A DNA stretch of 64,000 nt, taken from contig JAUXVJ010000016.1 of assembly GCA_030684515.1 (NCBI GenBank), positions 1 to 64,000 of the forward strand, read 5' to 3'. The DNA is from Actinomycetota bacterium. Its GTDB lineage: Bacteria > Actinomycetota > Actinomycetes > S36-B12. The position numbers were made by a program, and so were the translations under genes. Below the pieces are notes generated by a model. It did no database searches. It had not been told where the DNA came from and saw nothing but the letters and a program-made list of their open reading frames with translations. Shown here piece by piece: positions 26,342 through 34,351 of the stretch (within the stretch, counting starts at the first letter, position 1; each line of letters starts with the position of its first letter).

Positions 26342-27424
26342 ATGTCTGTGTTGAGTGTCATTGCGGCAGTTCACGGCCAGTTGGCTCCTCATCGGTATCC
26401 ACAGGCGGAGATCACAGCGGCTTTTGCTGAAGTGGTGTCACCCACGGGCGAGCACCGGCCGCTCATTGAACGAATTCACCTTGCCACGGGAATTGAATTT
26501 CGCAATCTGGCTATCCCGCTCGATGAATATGCGCAGCTTTCTGGCTTCGGTGAAGCCAATGATGCATTCATTCGGGTGGCTCTGGACCTTGGGGAAGCAG
26601 CAATCAACGGGGCACTTCAGGAGGTGGGGCTCGACGCTCGCGATATTGACCTCGTTATGTCCACCTCAGTTACGGGCATTGCCACACCGTCCCTGGATGC
26701 CCAACTTGTCGCTCGAGTGGGCTTTCGCGAGGACATCAAGCGCCTCCCAATTTTTGGTCTCGGGTGTGTCGCCGGGGCGGCTGGCATTGCTCGAATACAC
26801 GACTATCTCCTTGGTCACCCACACGACATTGCGTTGCTGCTGTCAGTTGAGCTCTGCTCTCTCACGGTTCAACGTGATGACTATTCGATGCCGAATATCG
26901 TCGCCAGCGGACTCTTCGGCGACGGGGCGGCCGCAGTGATCATGGTTGGTGCCGATCGCGCGAAGGAGCTGGGGCTGACAGGTCCACGGGTACTTGCGTC
27001 ACGCAGTCGGCTGTATCCCCGGACCGAGCGAACCATGGGGTGGGATATAAGTGAGCGCGGCTTTCGAGTCGTGCTCTCAGCGGGGGTGGGCGATGTGATC
27101 AGCCAATACCTGCGAGAGGACGTAGATGCTTTCCTGACGAGTCAGGGTCGTGCGCTCGGCGATGTGACGCGCTGGGTATGTCATCCGGGAGGGCCTCGCG
27201 TGCTGCAAGCCATTGAATCAAGCCTCGAGCTTGACGCAAGTCAGCTTGACGTCACGTGGCGTTCGCTTGCGGCAATCGGCAATCTGTCTTCCGCTTCAGT
27301 GCTGCATGTGCTTCGCGACACCATGCACGGGTGTGGCATGGAGCAGCCGCCGAGCCGAACGCCAGGTGTGGTCATGGCCATGGGGCCCGGATTCTGTGCC
27401 GAACTCGTGTTGTTGGAGTGGTGA
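26342..27424 (+). CDS. Type III polyketide synthase (alkylresorcinol/alkylpyrone type)
   Basis: The 360-residue thiolase-fold enzyme has the chalcone-synthase-like triad: Cys142 in GLGCVAGAAG, His281 in CHPGGPRV and Asn314 in IGNLSSAS. It extends an acyl starter with malonyl-CoA units. Sequence style and operon partners match bacterial long-chain alkylresorcinol or alkylpyrone synthases (SrsA, BpsA, PKS11/18 group). ATG 26342 is used although only AGGG lies directly before it; the frame is open to 26261. It is the first gene of a tight three-gene operon with an ICMT-like methyltransferase and an FAD hydroxylase. Confidence 0.88.
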   Translation: MSVLSVIAAVHGQLAPHRYPQAEITAAFAEVVSPTGEHRPLIERIHLATGIEFRNLAIPLDEYAQLSGFGEANDAFIRVALDLGEAAINGALQEVGLDARDIDLVMSTSVTGIATPSLDAQLVARVGFREDIKRLPIFGLGCVAGAAGIARIHDYLLGHPHDIALLLSVELCSLTVQRDDYSMPNIVASGLFGDGAAAVIMVGADRAKELGLTGPRVLASRSRLYPRTERTMGWDISERGFRVVLSAGVGDVISQYLREDVDAFLTSQGRALGDVTRWVCHPGGPRVLQAIESSLELDASQLDVTWRSLAAIGNLSSASVLHVLRDTMHGCGMEQPPSRTPGVVMAMGPGFCAELVLLEW

Positions 27425-27428
27425 AGTA

Positions 27429-27959
27429 GTGCTCGGCTACTGGGCTTTCACGCTCTTGATCGTGCTGGTTTCGGTAGAGCGGATCATCGAGTTGCGAGTG
27501 TCCAAACGCAACCTGCAATGGAGTTTCGCTCGCGGTGGAATTGAATTCGGCAGATCGCACTATCCATTCATGGTCGCCCTCCATGTATTTCTTCTCGTCG
27601 GCGCACTCCTTGAAGTATGGATCTGGCAAAAGCCGCTGATTGCTGCACTTTCGTGGGCGATGTTCGCCGTCGTACTCGCGGCGCAGGGTCTGCGCTGGTG
27701 GTGCATCGCGACTCTCGGCAAACGTTGGAACACGTTGGTTGTCATCGTTCCTGGGCTTCCGCGCGTCACGAGTGGGCCCTACCGGTTTCTGAGCCATCCC
27801 AATTACGTCGCTGTGGTGATTGAGGGGATCGCTCTTCCGCTCGTGGGCTTTGCCTGGGTGACGGCTGCCATTTTCACCTTGCTGAATGTGCCGCTGCTCA
27901 TGGTTCGGCTGCGAGTTGAGAATCACGCGCTGGCGACTCTACCGGCGAGTGCCGCATGA
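27429..27959 (+). CDS. ICMT-like methyltransferase of the type III PKS operon
   Basis: The 176-residue membrane protein has hydrophobic segments at residues about 3-20, 42-62, 68-86 and 136-158, and the ICMT signature GPYRFLSHPNYVAVVIEG (about residues 117-134). The same family includes SrsB (Streptomyces) and YpbQ/BpsB (Bacillus), which methylate type III PKS products. GTG 27429 lies 4 bases after the PKS stop. Its stop overlaps the next start (ATGA). It probably O-methylates the phenolic lipid or pyrone product in the membrane. Confidence 0.83.
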   Translation: MLGYWAFTLLIVLVSVERIIELRVSKRNLQWSFARGGIEFGRSHYPFMVALHVFLLVGALLEVWIWQKPLIAALSWAMFAVVLAAQGLRWWCIATLGKRWNTLVVIVPGLPRVTSGPYRFLSHPNYVAVVIEGIALPLVGFAWVTAAIFTLLNVPLLMVRLRVENHALATLPASAA

Positions 27960-28969
27960 TCGACGTTCTCGTAGCCGGTGCTGGGCCGGTGGGGCTTGCC
28001 TTTGCTATTGATGCGGCTCAAAAGGGACTGGAAGTACAGGTGCTGGACCCTCGCGCGTCACCAGTCGACAAAGCATGCGGCGAGGGATTGATGCCTAGCG
28101 CCGTTGCGCGGTTGGCCGAAATGGGTGTGGATCCTCCAGGGCTGGAGTTCACCGGTATCCGATACATCTCTCCGGGTCACTCAGCCCTTGCCCACTTCAG
28201 TGCCGGCCCGGGCCGGGGAGTACGCAGAACCATCTTGCAGACACTCATGCAGGGCCGGGCCAGAGATCTGGGTGTCCAGTTCGCCGAAGACCGCATCACC
28301 GAAGTTGTGCAGGAGTCGGACAGTATTCGGGCAGGCAGGTGGACTGCGAGGTATCTGGTTGGCGCCGACGGCTTGCACTCGCAGGTCCGCTCGGCATTGA
28401 AGATCCCTGCGGTCACCGGCAATTGGCATCGCTTCGGCATTCGTCAGCACTTTGAAGTTGCACCGTGGACGAAGGTCGTTGAGGTCTATTGGCTGCCACA
28501 TGCCGAGCTGTATGTGACACCGATTGATGAGGCCACTGTTGGTGTGGCAGTACTTGGTTCTGCGCCTTTGGATCTCGACTTCACGATCTCGCAAGTTCCT
28601 TCGCTGGCTTGGCGATTGAAGAACGCACCTCGGACGAGCAGCGCTCGTGGTGCCGGGCCCATGAACGTGCGGGTTGGCCAGCGGCGCGCTGGTCGCGCCA
28701 TCTTGATTGGCGATGCAGCGGGGTACGTCGATGCGCTCACTGGCGAGGGTCTTCGGATTGGATTTGAACAAGCGCATGCTGCGGTTTCCCGCGTGCTTGC
28801 ACACGATCTTGGCCAGTATGAACGTGATTGGCAGCGCATCACGCGTTCGTACCGAGTAATGACGTCGTCCTTGTTGTTCGCTGCGAAGCGCAACTCTTTG
28901 CGAAGTGCAATCGTGCCCACTGCGCAGACGGCGCCGCGGGCGTTCACGCACATGGTGAATCTTCTGTGA
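27956..28969 (+). CDS. FAD-dependent monooxygenase of the type III PKS operon
   Basis: The 337-residue flavoprotein has the dinucleotide loop VAGAGPVGLAFA at the N-terminus, the KACGEGLMP element and the second FAD motif IGDAAGYVDALTGEGLRIGFEQA near residue 250. These are typical of the PHBH/geranylgeranyl-reductase superfamily. In Streptomyces srsABC the third gene is a flavoprotein hydroxylase that converts alkylresorcinols to quinone-type lipids, and this gene holds the same place. The ATGA overlap with the methyltransferase confirms co-translation. A reductase role is an alternative. Confidence 0.83.
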   Translation: MIDVLVAGAGPVGLAFAIDAAQKGLEVQVLDPRASPVDKACGEGLMPSAVARLAEMGVDPPGLEFTGIRYISPGHSALAHFSAGPGRGVRRTILQTLMQGRARDLGVQFAEDRITEVVQESDSIRAGRWTARYLVGADGLHSQVRSALKIPAVTGNWHRFGIRQHFEVAPWTKVVEVYWLPHAELYVTPIDEATVGVAVLGSAPLDLDFTISQVPSLAWRLKNAPRTSSARGAGPMNVRVGQRRAGRAILIGDAAGYVDALTGEGLRIGFEQAHAAVSRVLAHDLGQYERDWQRITRSYRVMTSSLLFAAKRNSLRSAIVPTAQTAPRAFTHMVNLL

Positions 28970-29064
28970 ATTCGAGACCTCGCCTTGGCGTCTTGGGGTC
29001 GATACCTGCCCGGGCGTCGCTCGTACTAGTGAACCGGGCAGCATGACTGTGGTTCGATAGCTGG

Positions 29065-30285
29065 ATGACTTCCAATTTTGTAATTGTCGGAGGCGGTCTG
29101 GCTGGGGCCAAAGCTGCCGAAGCGCTGCGCGCCAATGGCTTCGAAGGCTCGATCACCATTGTGACCAAGGAATCGCACCTGCCGTACGAGCGTCCGCCAC
29201 TGTCCAAGGGCTTCTTGATGGGCAAGGATGCGCGGGAGAGCGTCTTCGTGCATCCCCTGGAGTGGTACGCCGAGCACTCTGTTGAGTTGAAGCGAGATTC
29301 AGAAGCGGTGGCCGTTGACAAGGCATCGCGCATCGTCACCATGAGTGACGGAACCACGCTGCCCTACGACAAGCTCCTGCTCGCCACCGGATCCTTCCCC
29401 AGGAAGTTGAGCATCCCGGGGGCTGAACTCTCAGGAGTGTTCTATCTGCGAGAGATCGAAGACAGCGAGGCCATCAAGTCGGCCTTTGCCTTGTCCAAGA
29501 GTGTGGTCGTCATCGGTGCCGGGTGGATCGGGCTTGAGACGGCAGCAGCAGCTCGTGCCGCCGGGCTGGATGTGACCATTCTTGAGTCGGCCTCATTGCC
29601 GCTGGTCGGCATCGTTGGAGAGCAAGTGGGTCAGGTCTTTGCCGACGTGCAGCGCAAGAACGGAGTTGACCTTCGCCTCAACGTCATTGTGGATGAGATC
29701 GTTGGAATCGATGGTCGAGTCACCGGAGTGCGCCTGGGCGATGGCAGCCTGATCGCGGCCGACATGGTGATTGTCGGCGTCGGCATCACACCCGCCGTAG
29801 CGCTTGCTGAATCCGCTGGGCTTGAAGTCGACAATGGCATTGTCGTCGACGAGCATCTACGCACGAGTGACCCAGACATCTATGCAGCAGGGGATGTGGC
29901 CAATGCGTTCAACCCACGTATCGGTTCGCATATCCGAGTCGAGCATTGGGCCAACGCCTTGAATATGCCGGCAGTCGCTGTGAAGGGGATGATGGGTCAA
30001 GTTGCGGTGTACGACCGTCTCCCGTATTTCTACAGCGATCAATATGACCTCGGGCTGGAGTATGTGGGCTATACCGCTCCTGGAGACTTCGACGAGGTCG
30101 TCATTCGAGGAGACTTGAATGCTGGCGCCTTCATTGCCTTCTGGCTTCGCGAAGGAAAAGTCCAGGCAGGGATGAACGCGAACATCTGGGATGTTGTGGA
30201 TCCGATTCGCGAACTGATTCACCGGGGCACTCCGGTCGATAGCGTGGCCTTGGGCGACGAGAATGTCGAACTCGGATCATTATGA
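29065..30285 (+). CDS. Ferredoxin-reductase-type FAD/NAD oxidoreductase
   Basis: The 406-residue protein has FAD loop IVGGGLAGAKAAEAL, the sequence YERPPLSKGFL typical of rubredoxin/putidaredoxin reductases, NAD loop VIGAGWIGLETAAAA, the FAD-contact ATG motif LLATGSFPR, and AAGDVAN near residue 277. A C-terminal reductase domain of about 80 residues follows. It passes electrons from NAD(P)H to a ferredoxin or similar carrier. A P450 and other oxygenases occur in this window but not next to it, so the partner is unknown. Its end is 10 bases from the aldolase start, so the two may be co-transcribed. Confidence 0.87.
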   Translation: MTSNFVIVGGGLAGAKAAEALRANGFEGSITIVTKESHLPYERPPLSKGFLMGKDARESVFVHPLEWYAEHSVELKRDSEAVAVDKASRIVTMSDGTTLPYDKLLLATGSFPRKLSIPGAELSGVFYLREIEDSEAIKSAFALSKSVVVIGAGWIGLETAAAARAAGLDVTILESASLPLVGIVGEQVGQVFADVQRKNGVDLRLNVIVDEIVGIDGRVTGVRLGDGSLIAADMVIVGVGITPAVALAESAGLEVDNGIVVDEHLRTSDPDIYAAGDVANAFNPRIGSHIRVEHWANALNMPAVAVKGMMGQVAVYDRLPYFYSDQYDLGLEYVGYTAPGDFDEVVIRGDLNAGAFIAFWLREGKVQAGMNANIWDVVDPIRELIHRGTPVDSVALGDENVELGSL

Positions 30286-30295
30286 GGAGACGATT

Positions 30296-31183
30296 GTGAA
30301 TCAAGCTCAATTCGAGAAGATGAAGTCGGGCAAGGGTTTCATTGCCGCGCTCGATCAAAGCGGTGGTAGCACGCCCAAGGCCCTTTCGCTCTATGGCCTG
30401 GATTCCTCGGCGTACTCAAATGACGCGGAGATGTACGACTGCATCCATCAGATGCGCAGTCGCATCATCACCAGCCCTTCATTCGGTGGTGATCGGATCC
30501 TCGGTGCGATCCTCTTTGAGATGACGATGGATCGTCAGATCGATGGCCAGGGCACAGCCGAGTATCTGTGGGGAGTCAAGCAGGTGGTGCCGTTCTTGAA
30601 AGTAGACAAGGGTCTTGCCGACGATGCCGATGGCGTTCAACTCATGAAGCCCATGCCCGATCTTGGCCCGCTACTGGACCGCGCTGTGGGTCATGGTGTC
30701 TTTGGCACCAAGATGCGTTCGGTGATCAAGCTCGCAAATGATGCGGGGATTCAGTCCCTTGTTGAACAGCAGTTTGAGATTGGAGCGCAGATTCTTCGCG
30801 CAGGCCTAGTGCCAATCATCGAGCCGGAAGTCGATATTCACAGTGCAGAAAAGGGCGCTGCTGAAGTCCAGCTGCTCGCTGCCCTGACCCAGCACCTTGA
30901 TGCGCTACCAGCAGATCAGTCAGTCATGCTCAAGTTGACCCTGCCAGATGAGGCCGATTTCTACACTTCGCTGGTTAATCATCCAAGAGTGCTGCGGGTA
31001 GTTGCCTTGTCGGGCGGCTACACACGAGAAGAGGCGGATGCCAAGCTGACGAGCAACCATGGCGTCATCGCCAGTTTCTCGCGGGCGCTGACGGAAGGCT
31101 TGTCCGCGCAACAGACACAGGCTGAATTCGATCAGACCTTGGATGCAACTATTGCCAGCATCTACGCGGCTTCCATCACCTAG
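30296..31183 (+). CDS. Fructose-bisphosphate aldolase, class I
   Basis: The 295-residue protein matches the short bacterial class I (Schiff-base) aldolases: KGFIAALDQSGGSTPKAL near the N-terminus, RIITSPSFGGDRILGAILFE, FLKVDKGLADDADGVQLMKPMP (split over residues about 90-112) and the C-terminal SGGYTREEA. It cleaves fructose 1,6-bisphosphate in glycolysis or reverses this in gluconeogenesis. GTG 30296 is selected because GAGGAGA lies upstream; the frame is open to 30263 but that part overlaps the reductase gene. Confidence 0.87.
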   Translation: MNQAQFEKMKSGKGFIAALDQSGGSTPKALSLYGLDSSAYSNDAEMYDCIHQMRSRIITSPSFGGDRILGAILFEMTMDRQIDGQGTAEYLWGVKQVVPFLKVDKGLADDADGVQLMKPMPDLGPLLDRAVGHGVFGTKMRSVIKLANDAGIQSLVEQQFEIGAQILRAGLVPIIEPEVDIHSAEKGAAEVQLLAALTQHLDALPADQSVMLKLTLPDEADFYTSLVNHPRVLRVVALSGGYTREEADAKLTSNHGVIASFSRALTEGLSAQQTQAEFDQTLDATIASIYAASIT

Positions 31184-31212
31184 AGGCGCTTGGTCCAAGA
31201 GACAATTGGACT

Positions 31213-31827
31213 ATGGACATTTACACCGAACCCGAAGGCAGTCCGGACACTCTTGCCAATTTGGGCCCTCTTCGCGCGCTCGCCGGTGTCTGGGAAGGAG
31301 TTCGAGGTCATGATGTACATCCCGTTGCCGATGGTCCGGAAACGGAACTCTATGTTGAGCGCTACGAGGCACAACCCATAGATTTTCAAACCAACGGACC
31401 GCAGCTCCTGTATGGGCTGAGGTATCACTCGCACATCCGAAAGACCGGGGATGTGGCGATGTTCCACGAACAAGTGGGTTACTGGCTCTGGGAGCCCGCT
31501 ACTCACACCGTCACCATGACCTTGGCGATCCCCCGGGCTCAAGTGCTGCTCGCCAGTGGCCGGTGTGACACAGATGCGCGAGTTTTCAAGATTCAGGCCA
31601 GTCGCGGATCAATGACGTATGGCATTGCCTCGAGCCCATTTCTGGACGACAACTTCACCACCACGGACTTCCGAATGACGGTGACAGCCAATCACGACGG
31701 ATCGTGGAGTTATGACGAGTGCGCAACCTTGAAGTTGCCGGATCGCACCGTTGGCTTTGAGCACACTGACCGCAACACCTTGTTCCTCATCGAGCCGCCG
31801 ACTCCGAATCCGCTCTCGCTTGCCTAA
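31213..31827 (+). CDS. Nitrobindin-like heme-binding beta-barrel protein
   Basis: The 204-residue protein has the DUF1794/FABP-like layout: LRALAGVWEGVRG (the strongly conserved GxWxG entry), a run of antiparallel strands with FHEQVGYWLWEPATHTVTMTL, and the C-terminal FEHTDRNTLFL with the His expected to bind heme. Nitrobindins handle nitric oxide or peroxynitrite. ATG 31213 has no strong ribosome binding site; GTCCAA...TTGGAC surrounds the bases before it. The tail overlaps the ATP-grasp gene by 4 bases on the opposite strand. Confidence 0.8.
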   Translation: MDIYTEPEGSPDTLANLGPLRALAGVWEGVRGHDVHPVADGPETELYVERYEAQPIDFQTNGPQLLYGLRYHSHIRKTGDVAMFHEQVGYWLWEPATHTVTMTLAIPRAQVLLASGRCDTDARVFKIQASRGSMTYGIASSPFLDDNFTTTDFRMTVTANHDGSWSYDECATLKLPDRTVGFEHTDRNTLFLIEPPTPNPLSLA

Positions 31828-32735
31828 AGCACAGCAGATGTCATCCGCGCGACGAGGTGGCGGGCCAGACTCTGGGATGGACTCGAGGTCAGTTGCTCAT
31901 GGATTCCGAGAAAGAGCGAGGGTTCGACCATCTCCAGTTCGAGCACCGCAGGATTACCCGCTTGGTCGTCGATGAGATCCACCCGGGCGTAGAGCCATCC
32001 TTGGGGCGCGCATGCAAGTGCGGCCTTGGCCACCGACAACTGGTCGGCGCGAGCAGCGCGCGTGGCAATCTTCTCCTGGAGAAACAGTCCACGTTCGAAC
32101 ACCTGCGAGGACTCGTCCAGGGGCAGCAATGCCGCCTTGCTGATCGCGTGCGAGAACTCACCTTCAAAGAAGATGATTGCGGTCTCGGCTTCCACGTCAA
32201 CGCTGTGGAAGTACGGCTGAATCATCGCGATCCGATTTTGGGCGTGCAGCGCGGCAATGGCTTCGTCACCGGCAGCGGAGTTCGTGCTGCTCAATCGAAG
32301 GGTGTTGCGTGACCCTGCCGAAATTGTTGGTTTCACGACGAACTCACCGGTTGGAAATCTCCACGTCTGCCCAGGGGTGACGAACGTGGTCGGGACAATC
32401 GGAACTCCTGCCCGCTCCAGGTCGCGGAGGTAGGTCTTGTCCGAACTCCAGGCAATCACTGGCACCGGGTTCAGGAGTGTCGAAACTGATTCGACTCTCA
32501 GCGCCCAGCGCAAGAACTCGGTGTGGTGCTGCGTGTAGTCCCAAGTCGAGCGGATGAGGACCAGATCGAATTGCGCCCAGTCGACTTCGGTGTCATTCCA
32601 CACCGCGATGATCGGTTCGACACCGAGTTCGCGCAGGGGTGCAAGCAGCAACTGGTCATCGATGTCGAGTTCGGGGTATGCCTCACAAGTCGCGAGAGCA
32701 ACGGTGGCCGTGAGCCCCAAGTGGATGCCGGTCAA
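31824..32735 (-). CDS. ATP-grasp ligase (DcsG-like)
   Basis: The 303-residue protein has an ATP-grasp fold resembling the cyclo-ligase DcsG and glutathione-synthetase-like proteins. It opens with a pre-ATP-grasp domain (VLIRSTWDYTQHHTEFL), then SDKTYLRDLERAGVPIVPT, FVVKPTISAGSRNT (ATP-binding Lys and loop), IQPYFHSVDVEAETAIIFF and the metal-binding end VDLIDDQAGNPAVLELEMVEPSLF. It should form an amide or similar bond at the cost of ATP. Its start overlaps the stop of the GNAT gene (ATGA), so both are probably one operon. The substrate is unknown; the DcsG family name does not prove cycloserine chemistry. Confidence 0.75.
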   Translation of the reverse strand: MTGIHLGLTATVALATCEAYPELDIDDQLLLAPLRELGVEPIIAVWNDTEVDWAQFDLVLIRSTWDYTQHHTEFLRWALRVESVSTLLNPVPVIAWSSDKTYLRDLERAGVPIVPTTFVTPGQTWRFPTGEFVVKPTISAGSRNTLRLSSTNSAAGDEAIAALHAQNRIAMIQPYFHSVDVEAETAIIFFEGEFSHAISKAALLPLDESSQVFERGLFLQEKIATRAARADQLSVAKAALACAPQGWLYARVDLIDDQAGNPAVLELEMVEPSLFLGIHEQLTSSPSQSLARHLVARMTSAVL

Positions 32736-33049
32736 CGGTCCGGCAGCTCGAACTGAGCGCGGGCGTCAGCCGGCACAAGATGCAGATACGCATCCTGATT
32801 CTCAGTGATGACGCGAAGTGCATACGGGCAGATCGGCAGCACTTGGAGCCGGCGCTCGCGCGCTTGGTCCAGGGCAAAGGTGATGAGTTGTTTGGCCAAA
32901 CCGCGCCCGGCGAATTCGGGGGAGGTCTCGGTGTGCGTCAATGTGATGCGGTCACCGGAAATCGTGTAGTCAACCAGGCCCGCACGCACTCCTTGCGCAT
33001 AGATCTCAAATCTGGCCTCGTCCGGGTTGTCGCGCACCTCGATAGCCAT
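32732..33049 (-). CDS. Small GNAT-type N-acetyltransferase (YidJ/GCN5-like)
   Basis: The 105-residue protein shows YTISGDRITLTHTETSPEFAG, RGLAKQLITFALDQAR (acetyl-CoA loop) and LPICPYALRVI, the pattern of the compact N-acetyltransf_CG domain in which only the central part of the GNAT fold is kept. ATG 33049 follows AAGGAGGC by 5 bases; a longer frame to 33133 runs through the divergent promoter. It is coupled to the ATP-grasp gene by an ATGA overlap. The acceptor is unknown. Confidence 0.8.
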   Translation of the reverse strand: MAIEVRDNPDEARFEIYAQGVRAGLVDYTISGDRITLTHTETSPEFAGRGLAKQLITFALDQARERRLQVLPICPYALRVITENQDAYLHLVPADARAQFELPDR

Positions 33050-33103
33050 GTCTGCCTCCTTGTCCGTTCCGCTGTCGATGGTCGTCTCCAATTTGCTTGA
33101 ACA

Positions 33104-33144
33104 TTCAACTGCATTGTATAGTTGAAGTCTCAACTACCAGTTGA
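33104..33144. promoter_or_regulatory. Cluster of inverted repeats in divergent promoter
   Basis: Between the GNAT and nitroreductase starts, TAGTTGA-N4-TCAACTA (33119-33136) is a perfect 7-bp dyad. It is flanked by TTCAACT (33104-33110), which pairs with AGTTGAA at 33120-33126, and by TCAACT-N3-AGTTGA (33130-33144). A -10-like TATAGT lies at 33117-33122. Such overlapping half sites fit a dimeric repressor of the MarR or HxlR type. Confidence 0.5.
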
Positions 33145-33186
33145 TCTCGACGCGGTCCACAAGTCCGCCAAAGCAAGGAGAACGCC

Positions 33187-33798
33187 ATGAGCACCATTGT
33201 CAGCCTTGAGACCAACCCTGTGAGCCAGTCCGCATCCGAACGTCTGTTTCGCCGAGCCCACACCGCCTACCACTTCACCCCCGATCTCGTGAGCGATGCT
33301 GAGCTTGCTGAGATCTATGACTTGGTGCGACACGCCCCTACAGCGATGAACTCGCAGCCTCTTCGCATCACCTACTTGCGATCAGACGAGGCAAAGTCTC
33401 GCCTGATCCCGCATTTGTACGAAGCGAACCGGCCGAAGTCGCTTTCGGCTCCAGTGGTTGCCATCCTGGCTGCCGACACTGACTTCCATGAGCATCTGCC
33501 GCGGCTGCTCCCGCAGAGCCCGGACGCCAAAGCTCGCTTTGAAGACGCAGACGCTCGTGCCAAGGCAGCCACCTTCAATGCCAACATTCAGGCGGGCTAT
33601 TTCATCCTGGCTGCACGGACCGTTGGGCTTGATGTCGGACCTATGGGTGGATTCGATTCGGCCGGTGTGGATGCAGAGTTCTTCAACGGGACTGCGCAGA
33701 AGTCCTTCCTGATCGTCAATCTTGGGCATGTGTCGCAGACCGGTACCTTCCCGCGCAATCCTCGTTTGGAACATCACGAAGCAGTGACAAGCCTCTAG
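33187..33798 (+). CDS. RutE/HadB-like nitroreductase family protein
   Basis: The 203-residue flavoprotein resembles malonic-semialdehyde reductase RutE and the HadB/YdfN nitroreductases: LFRRAHTAYHFTPDLVSD, LVRHAPTAMNSQPLRI (FMN loop) and FLIVNLGHVSQTG near the end with GGFDSAGVDAEFF before it. It uses FMN with NAD(P)H to reduce an aldehyde, nitro or enone group. AAGGAG sits 7 bases before the ATG. No Rut pyrimidine genes are nearby, so a stress-related reductase is more likely. The inverted-repeat cluster upstream suggests it is inducible. Confidence 0.83.
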   Translation: MSTIVSLETNPVSQSASERLFRRAHTAYHFTPDLVSDAELAEIYDLVRHAPTAMNSQPLRITYLRSDEAKSRLIPHLYEANRPKSLSAPVVAILAADTDFHEHLPRLLPQSPDAKARFEDADARAKAATFNANIQAGYFILAARTVGLDVGPMGGFDSAGVDAEFFNGTAQKSFLIVNLGHVSQTGTFPRNPRLEHHEAVTSL

Positions 33799-33841
33799 GT
33801 TCCGCGGACGCAATCGCTGCATTCGCCAGTAGCCTGAGCAA

Positions 33842-34303
33842 ATGCGCAGTGAAGCCACTTCGGTCGATCAGTACATCAGCGAGCTTCCAACTGATCGACG
33901 CGACGTTATTGCAGCGGTTCGTGCAGTGGTGCTTGCGAATCTTCCCGATGGCATTGTGGAGACAATGAACTGGGGAATGATCAGCTACGAGATACCACTG
34001 TCCACTGTGCCCGATACCTACAACGGCCAGCCACTGTCGTACGCAGGATTGGCTTCGCAGAAGCAGTACTGCGCCTTGTACTTGATGTCTGTCTACGGCA
34101 GTGAAGATTTGAGCAAGAAGTTTGAATCTGCATATCGCGCATCAGGCAAGCGCTTGGATATGGGCAAATCGTGCGTTCGCTTCCGCACTCTTGAGGATCT
34201 TCCCCTTGATGTTGTTGCCGAAGCTATTGCGGCGGTGAGCCTTGACGCATATCTCGACATGCATGAGCGCAGCCAAAACCTGCGCAAGTCGCGCAAGAAG
34301 TAG
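33842..34303 (+). CDS. DUF1801 domain protein
   Basis: The 153-residue protein has the DUF1801 (YdhG-like) pattern: SVDQYISELPTDRRDVIAAVRAVV, then VETMNWGMISYEIP, LSYAGLASQKQYCALYLM and GKSCVRFRTLEDLPLDVV, followed by a basic C-terminus (QNLRKSRKK). The domain is small, alpha/beta, cytoplasmic and of unknown function. It lies 43 bases after the nitroreductase stop on the same strand, so the two may be co-transcribed. Confidence 0.8.
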   Translation: MRSEATSVDQYISELPTDRRDVIAAVRAVVLANLPDGIVETMNWGMISYEIPLSTVPDTYNGQPLSYAGLASQKQYCALYLMSVYGSEDLSKKFESAYRASGKRLDMGKSCVRFRTLEDLPLDVVAEAIAAVSLDAYLDMHERSQNLRKSRKK

Positions 34304-34351
34304 CGCATCGGCAAGTAGGGTCGTGCTGCCTCGACACACGAAAGCGGCCGC

